NCBI RefSeq assembly: GCF_004335005.1
Contig: NZ_RQRT01000002.1
Coordinates: 1 to 64,000 of the forward strand
Direction: 5' to 3'
DNA: 64,000 nucleotides
Source: Paracoccus nototheniae
GTDB lineage: Bacteria > Pseudomonadota > Alphaproteobacteria > Rhodobacterales > Rhodobacteraceae
Both the position numbers and the translations under genes were made by a program. Positions within the stretch are counted from its first letter, which is position 1, and each line of letters opens with the position of its first letter. Shown one piece after another: positions 60,085-64,000 of the stretch. The notes under the pieces are model-generated. The model was not told where the DNA came from and did not search any database. It worked only from the letters and a program-made list of their open reading frames with translations.

Positions 60085-60996
60085 ATGACGACAGGTTCAC
60101 AAAATACGAATATCGGCCTGCGCCATCTGCGCGCCCTCCACGCGATCCGGGACGAGGGGTCGTTCGCCCGCGCCGCAGACCGGCTTGGCGTGGTGCCCTC
60201 GGCCCTCTCGGAAACCATCCGCCAGCTGGAAGAGGCCGCAGGACTGCCATTGTTCGACCGCCGCATGCGGCCCCCCCAAATCACCCCCGCCGGGCGCAGT
60301 TTTTTGGCCGATACCGCGCCCGTGCTGCAGGATATGGCACGGGCGATGGCGCGGATGCAGGACAGCGCGCGTCTGGGGTCGGGGCGCCTGAGCATCGGCG
60401 CCTCTCCCTCGGCCATCCGTGATCTGCTGGCGCCCGCGCTGCGGGTCTTTCGCGCCGATCATCCGGGGGTCGAGCTGATCGTGCATGACGGTCCCGCCGA
60501 CCAGCTGGCGGAACTGGTGGCCGAAGGTGTGCTGGATCTGGCCATTGCGGGGCATTCGGGCGACACGCCGCTGCTGCAGCGGCAGGCGATCCAGCAGGAT
60601 CCGTTCGGGCTCGCCGTGCCGGCGGGCCATCCGCTGACCCGGTTGGGCCGCGCGCCGGGGCTGGAGGATATCGACCCTCACAGCCTGATCCATCTGGAGG
60701 GGATGACCGGCACCTCGCGCCTGCTGGCGGGCTGCCCCGATCTGCCTGCGGGGCTGCGGACTGGCCCGGTGCGGGTGCAATCGACCTTTGGCCAGCTGTG
60801 CCTGATCCGGTCGGGGGTAGGGATCGGCCTGTTGCCGCGCAAGGCGGTGATGCTTTTCGACGATCCGGGCATCGTCTATCTGCCGGTGCGGGGGCTGGCG
60901 CTGGAACGCACCATCTCGTTGATCTGGCCCGCGCGGCGGGCGATGTCGCATCTGTCCACCCGGTTCATCGAGATCTGGCGGCAGATGCAGGACTGA
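60085..60996 (+). CDS. LysR-family regulator, divergent from the Fe-S dehydrogenase
   Basis: 303 residues. The helix-turn-helix (LRALHAIRDEGSFARAADRLGVVPSALSETIRQLEEAAGLPLFDRR) is canonical, and the C-terminal co-inducer domain is complete. It starts 61 bases from the dehydrogenase gene on the other strand and probably activates it in response to a 2-hydroxy acid. A strong terminator follows. Confidence 0.93.
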   Translation: MTTGSQNTNIGLRHLRALHAIRDEGSFARAADRLGVVPSALSETIRQLEEAAGLPLFDRRMRPPQITPAGRSFLADTAPVLQDMARAMARMQDSARLGSGRLSIGASPSAIRDLLAPALRVFRADHPGVELIVHDGPADQLAELVAEGVLDLAIAGHSGDTPLLQRQAIQQDPFGLAVPAGHPLTRLGRAPGLEDIDPHSLIHLEGMTGTSRLLAGCPDLPAGLRTGPVRVQSTFGQLCLIRSGVGIGLLPRKAVMLFDDPGIVYLPVRGLALERTISLIWPARRAMSHLSTRFIEIWRQMQD

Positions 60997-61028
60997 CCCC
61001 GCGCGCCGTGATGGGCGCGCGGGGTCTT
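60995..61028. terminator. Strong hairpin terminator between convergent genes
   Basis: A perfect 13-bp stem (60995-61007 with 61014-61026, loop of six) overlaps the LysR stop codon and is followed by TCTT. It separates the LysR gene from the convergent SnoaL-like gene. Confidence 0.8.
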
Positions 61029-61035
61029 CGGATTG

Positions 61036-61431
61036 TCAGGCCGGGTTCACGGCGCGGTCGACCAGCAGGGTATCGACATATTGCACCATGCTGGCGATCT
61101 GGCCGTCGCGGATCCGGTACAGATGCGCAAAGGGCGCCCGCATCGCGATGCCCGTGGCATTATAGGTGCCGGAATATTCGCCAAAGACGGCAACGCGGTC
61201 GCCATCCTCGACAAAGGTCTGCGCCACGGCCTTGTAGCCGGTCCATTCGGTCGCAAGGCGGTGAAAGACGCCCGCGATGATCGCATCCGGCCCGGTATAG
61301 GTTCCGGCATAGGGAAAACCCTCGGCCTCGGTCCAGGTCGCATCCGGGGCCAGCGCGGCCAGCAGGTTCTGACCGTTCTGTTCGGACGAGCCCTCATAGG
61401 TGGCGCGGATCAGGTCCAGATTGGCGCCCAT
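61036..61431 (-). CDS. nuclear transport factor 2 / SnoaL-like protein
   Basis: 131 residues with the cone-shaped NTF2-like pattern: LLAALAPDATWTEAEGFPYAGTYTGPDAI, then FHRLATEWTGY and FAHLYRIRDGQIASMVQYVDT. Members are small isomerases, hydrolases or ligand carriers; the reaction here is unknown. It starts five bases after the MBL-fold gene and is probably co-expressed with it. Confidence 0.85.
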   Translation of the reverse strand: MGANLDLIRATYEGSSEQNGQNLLAALAPDATWTEAEGFPYAGTYTGPDAIIAGVFHRLATEWTGYKAVAQTFVEDGDRVAVFGEYSGTYNATGIAMRAPFAHLYRIRDGQIASMVQYVDTLLVDRAVNPA

Positions 61432-61436
61432 CGCCC

Positions 61437-62333
61437 TCAGCCCCAGGCCATTTCGCCGGTCGCCACCTTGGCCCCGACATCCAGCGCCACGCCCATGCCC
61501 AGATCGGGATAGCGGGCCAGCATCGCGGCCTTCAGCGCCTCGGAATCGGCAGCTTTGGCCAGTTCCTCCTCGAAGGCCAGCAGATAGCCGCGGGTGTGTT
61601 CGACCGCCGACAGATCGGTGGCGGCACCCGGCACCATATGGCCCGGCACGACGACCGCGGGGGCAAGGGCGATGATCGCGTCCAGATTGGCAACCCATGC
61701 GGCGCGCAGTTCCGGCGTGGCGGTATCGGCGGTCCAGACATGGGTGCCGGCAAAGATCATCACGCCGCCCATCACCGCGTTCAGCGAGGGCACGAACAGA
61801 TAGCGCCGATTGGCCAGACCCTCGGCGGGAACGATCCGGATCTCGGCCCCGTCCACGGTCAGGGTGGGGTCGTCAGAGGCCTGCGGCATGACGATGTCGT
61901 CCATCGATCGGGGGCCATTCTCGCCCAGCTGCGGGCTCCAGGTCTCGATCTTCTTGGCGACGCTGGCGGTGATCGCGGTGATCGTGTCCGAGGCGGCCAG
62001 CACCCGCGCCTCGGGGAAGGCTTCGGTGATCGGCTTGAGGCTGAAGTAATAATCCGGGTCCGACTGGCTGACATAGATCGTGGTCAGCGTCTTGCCGGTG
62101 GCCTTGATCGCCCGGGCCACCTCGACCCCGTTGGGGAAGGAGAACCCGCCATCGATCAGCACGGCCTCGGTCGGGCCTTCCAGCAGGACGGGGGCGCGGA
62201 AAAAGCCGGTATCGCCGGCGGGGAAATGGGTCCAGCCAAGCGCGGGTTGCGCATGGGCTGCGCCATGCGGAGCAAAGACGGCAACGGTGCCAGCGGCAAA
62301 TCCGATTTTCATGAGGTCTCTCCGGTTCAACAT
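61437..62333 (-). CDS. exported metallo-beta-lactamase-fold protein lacking the HxHxDH motif
   Basis: 298 residues. The N-terminus has a Tat-like signal (LNRRDLMKIGFAAG, cleavage near AHA-QP). The fold's landmarks are present: LIDGGFSFPNG and PGHMVPG. The metal motif that normally reads THxHxDH is replaced by VSQSDPDYYF, so three of its histidines are gone. Either metal binding is different or the protein is not a hydrolase. It precedes the SnoaL-like gene and follows the DsbA-family gene after 60 bases. Confidence 0.8.
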   Translation of the reverse strand: MLNRRDLMKIGFAAGTVAVFAPHGAAHAQPALGWTHFPAGDTGFFRAPVLLEGPTEAVLIDGGFSFPNGVEVARAIKATGKTLTTIYVSQSDPDYYFSLKPITEAFPEARVLAASDTITAITASVAKKIETWSPQLGENGPRSMDDIVMPQASDDPTLTVDGAEIRIVPAEGLANRRYLFVPSLNAVMGGVMIFAGTHVWTADTATPELRAAWVANLDAIIALAPAVVVPGHMVPGAATDLSAVEHTRGYLLAFEEELAKAADSEALKAAMLARYPDLGMGVALDVGAKVATGEMAWG

Positions 62334-62393
62334 GGGTCTGTCCTTTCAAGGGTGGGGCAGGGTCGCCCCTTGGTCAATGATGTCGTGCGGCGG

Positions 62394-63035
62394 TCAGGAC
62401 GTGGCAAAGGCCGCGAACGGGTCGGCATCGGCATAGACCGAGGCCGAAGGGATCAGACGCGCGCCGCGGTGATCGTCGATGACAAAAGCGGGCACGCCAT
62501 GGGCGCCAAGGCGCTGCATCAGGGTGCGTGCCGCGCCGATGCGGTTGCGGTGCAGGTCCATCAGCGCGGCGGGTGCGGTTTTGAACAGATCCGCCGCATC
62601 GGGCAGGGCCTGTTCGCGCAGGATGTCCGCCAGCACAGCGGCCGAAGTGATGTCGCGCGCCTCGACATAGCGGGCGGTCTGGATGGCACGCAGGGCGGCC
62701 AGTTCGCGGTCCGGATCGGTCATCGCCACGGCGCCAAGCGCCAGGGTGGCGGGGCCGCTGTCCATCGGCGTGCGGCGGTCGCCCAGAACACGGGTGCGGT
62801 ACGCCTCGCTGAAGACCTGCCCGGTCAGCTGGCCGATCCGTTGGTCATTGGCCCAGGCATGGGCGGCAAAGGCGTCGTCCATCTGCGGCGCGGCGCGCCC
62901 GGAAAACAGCCCCGTCGGCATCGGCGTGACCGAAAAGCCGGGGCGCGTGGCCAGTTGCGCCACCTTGTCCGAGGCGCCATAGCACCAGCCGCACAGCGGA
63001 TCGAACAGATAGAGGATGCGGGCGATCAGGGTCAT
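62394..63035 (-). CDS. DsbA family protein (cytosolic, CGWC)
   Basis: 213 residues. The thioredoxin-like active site CGWC is at about residues 16-19 (LFDPLCGWCYGASDKV). A helical insertion and the cis-Pro loop (GVPAFVIDD) are both present. No signal peptide is visible, so it resembles the FrnE/2-hydroxychromene isomerase-like group of cytosolic DsbA proteins rather than a periplasmic oxidase. Divergent from the LysR gene at the right edge. Confidence 0.87.
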   Translation of the reverse strand: MTLIARILYLFDPLCGWCYGASDKVAQLATRPGFSVTPMPTGLFSGRAAPQMDDAFAAHAWANDQRIGQLTGQVFSEAYRTRVLGDRRTPMDSGPATLALGAVAMTDPDRELAALRAIQTARYVEARDITSAAVLADILREQALPDAADLFKTAPAALMDLHRNRIGAARTLMQRLGAHGVPAFVIDDHRGARLIPSASVYADADPFAAFATS

Positions 63036-63133
63036 GGGTGTCTCCTTGTGCAGACAATATGGCAGCGGGGGATTGATCGATAAACCAGCCTGATCTAGAC
63101 AGTCTGTATGCCAATGGCTGACAATGGACGCCC

Positions 63134-64000
63134 ATGAACCTGAACCGGCTTGCCCATTTCGTCGCCGTCGTCGATGCGGGGTCGTTCACCCGCGCGGCGG
63201 AACGATTGGGCATCACAAAGGCGGTCGTCAGCCAGCAGGTCGCCCAGCTGGAACGCGATCTGAAAACCACCCTGCTGGTGCGCACCACCCGCAGCGTCAA
63301 GCCGACCGAGGCTGGGCGGGTCTTTCACGCCCGCTGCGTGCAGATCCTGCGGCAGGCCGATGATGCCGTGGCCGAGATGACGGCGGTGCAATCGGCGCCG
63401 TCCGGCACGCTGCGGCTGACCGCGCCCAATGATTACGGGGTCGCGGTGGTTGTGCCGACGGTGGCGGCCTTTGCCGCGCGCTTTCCTGCCTGCAAGGTCG
63501 ATCTGCGGCTGGACGACCGGACGCTGGATCTGATGCAGGGCGATATCGACATGGCGATCCGGGTCGGCTGGCTGATCGACAGCGGCCTGCAGGCGCGCCG
63601 GATCGGCGGCTTCCGGCAGCTTCTGGTGGGCGATCCGTCCCGTGTCGCGGCTTTGGGGCCCATCACCGGGCCCGCCGATCTGCGCGATGCGGCGTTCATT
63701 GCCAATCTGGCGCTGAAGAAACCGCTGAGTTTCATGTTTTCCCATCCCGGTCATCCGCCGGTCGAGGTCAGTTTCACCTCGGCCGTCGCCATCGATTCGA
63801 CGCTTGGGGTGCTGGAGGCGACGGTGCAGGGGGGTGGGCTGTCGGTGCTGCCCGATTACATGGCCCAGCCCCGCATCGCGGCGGGGGCGCTGGTGCGGGT
63901 GCTGCCCGACTGGTCGCTGGCGGCGGGGGGCATTCACACGGTCTTTCCGCAGTCCCGCTATCGCCCCGCCAAGGTCGCGGCCTTTCTGGAGATGTTGCAA
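63134..64000 (+). CDS. LysR-family regulator, truncated at the window edge
   Basis: The first 289 residues of a LysR protein; the frame is open at the end of the window. The helix-turn-helix reads LAHFVAVVDAGSFTRAAERLGITKAVVSQQVAQLERDLKTTLLVRTTRS, of the CrgA/AaeR-like branch that often sits next to redox genes. It is divergent from the DsbA-family gene across 98 bases and likely controls the DsbA-MBL-SnoaL genes. A T-N11-A box (TAGACAGTCTGTA, 63096-63108) in that gap is a candidate site. Confidence 0.92.
   Translation, partial: MNLNRLAHFVAVVDAGSFTRAAERLGITKAVVSQQVAQLERDLKTTLLVRTTRSVKPTEAGRVFHARCVQILRQADDAVAEMTAVQSAPSGTLRLTAPNDYGVAVVVPTVAAFAARFPACKVDLRLDDRTLDLMQGDIDMAIRVGWLIDSGLQARRIGGFRQLLVGDPSRVAALGPITGPADLRDAAFIANLALKKPLSFMFSHPGHPPVEVSFTSAVAIDSTLGVLEATVQGGGLSVLPDYMAQPRIAAGALVRVLPDWSLAAGGIHTVFPQSRYRPAKVAAFLEMLQ

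Noticed and set aside
60024..60416. Longer N-terminus for the Fe-S dehydrogenase
   Set aside because: The extra part is antisense to the LysR gene and not part of the FAD domain; ATG 60023 fits the family start.
61437..62333. True metallo-beta-lactamase or antibiotic-resistance gene
   Set aside because: The HxHxDH zinc motif is absent, so the fold similarity does not support beta-lactam hydrolysis.

Overview
The window is strongly GC-rich chromosomal DNA from an alphaproteobacterium, most likely a member of the Rhodobacteraceae/Paracoccaceae close to Paracoccus. The evidence is a (3S)-malyl-CoA/beta-methylmalyl-CoA lyase of the ethylmalonyl-CoA pathway type, the TauE + TIGR02186 gene pair, the pyk / rpmI-rplT neighbourhood, and a very high density of TRAP and ABC solute transporters. 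I see no tRNA, rRNA, insertion sequence, prophage, CRISPR array or defence system. Gene density is high (61 protein genes). The two genes at the window edges are cut.

Layout. 1-7.8 kb is core metabolism: end of a TauE/SafE exporter, a TIGR02186 membrane-anchored protein, a glycosyltransferase, malyl-CoA lyase, D-amino acid aminotransferase, an N-formylglutamate amidohydrolase-like protein, pyruvate kinase, and ribosomal proteins L35 and L20. 8-12.7 kb holds a TAXI-type TRAP transporter followed by an unrecognised polytopic membrane protein. 12.8-15.3 kb holds a xylitol/sorbitol-type dehydrogenase, then a Tat-exported intradiol-dioxygenase-like protein paired with a ferric-reductase-like haem b membrane protein. 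15.3-23.9 kb is an L-idonate/ketogluconate/gluconate catabolic island: IdnD, 2-ketoacid reductase, gluconate 5-dehydrogenase, gluconokinase, a beta-hydroxyacid dehydrogenase, a small alpha-beta barrel protein, a LacI-type regulator and a DctPQM TRAP importer. A matching palindromic operator lies inside the -35/-10 spacer of both main promoters.

24.0-35.3 kb is a peptide/amide scavenging island: IclR regulator, M81 (MlrC-like) metallopeptidase, a complete dipeptide-type ABC importer with fused ATPases, two M20 hydrolases and an amidase. 35.4-43.1 kb is a beta-keto-acid island: a BKACE enzyme and a 3-hydroxyacyl-CoA-dehydrogenase-like enzyme on one strand, a GntR/FCD regulator, then a TRAP importer, an SDR and a type-2 glycerate kinase on the other. 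43.2-57.2 kb is an apparent 11-gene operon on the minus strand with a divergent GntR regulator. It encodes two MDR dehydrogenases, a ThDP-dependent enzyme, a branched-chain-type ABC importer with a fused permease-ATPase, an SDR, a shikimate-dehydrogenase paralogue with altered substrate residues, a GMC oxidoreductase and an aldehyde dehydrogenase. I cannot match this set to a described pathway, and it is the best candidate here for something new. 57.2-61.0 kb is a large FAD/Fe-S D-2-hydroxyacid dehydrogenase divergent from a LysR regulator. 61.0-64.0 kb has a SnoaL-like protein, a metallo-beta-lactamase-fold protein that has lost its HxHxDH motif, a DsbA-family protein and a divergent, truncated LysR regulator.

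The overall picture is a catabolic accessory region. Modules consist of a transporter, oxidoreductases and a dedicated regulator, feeding carboxylates, sugar acids and peptides into central metabolism. Functions are assigned by family recognition from the translated sequence. Substrates are inferred and mostly unproven.
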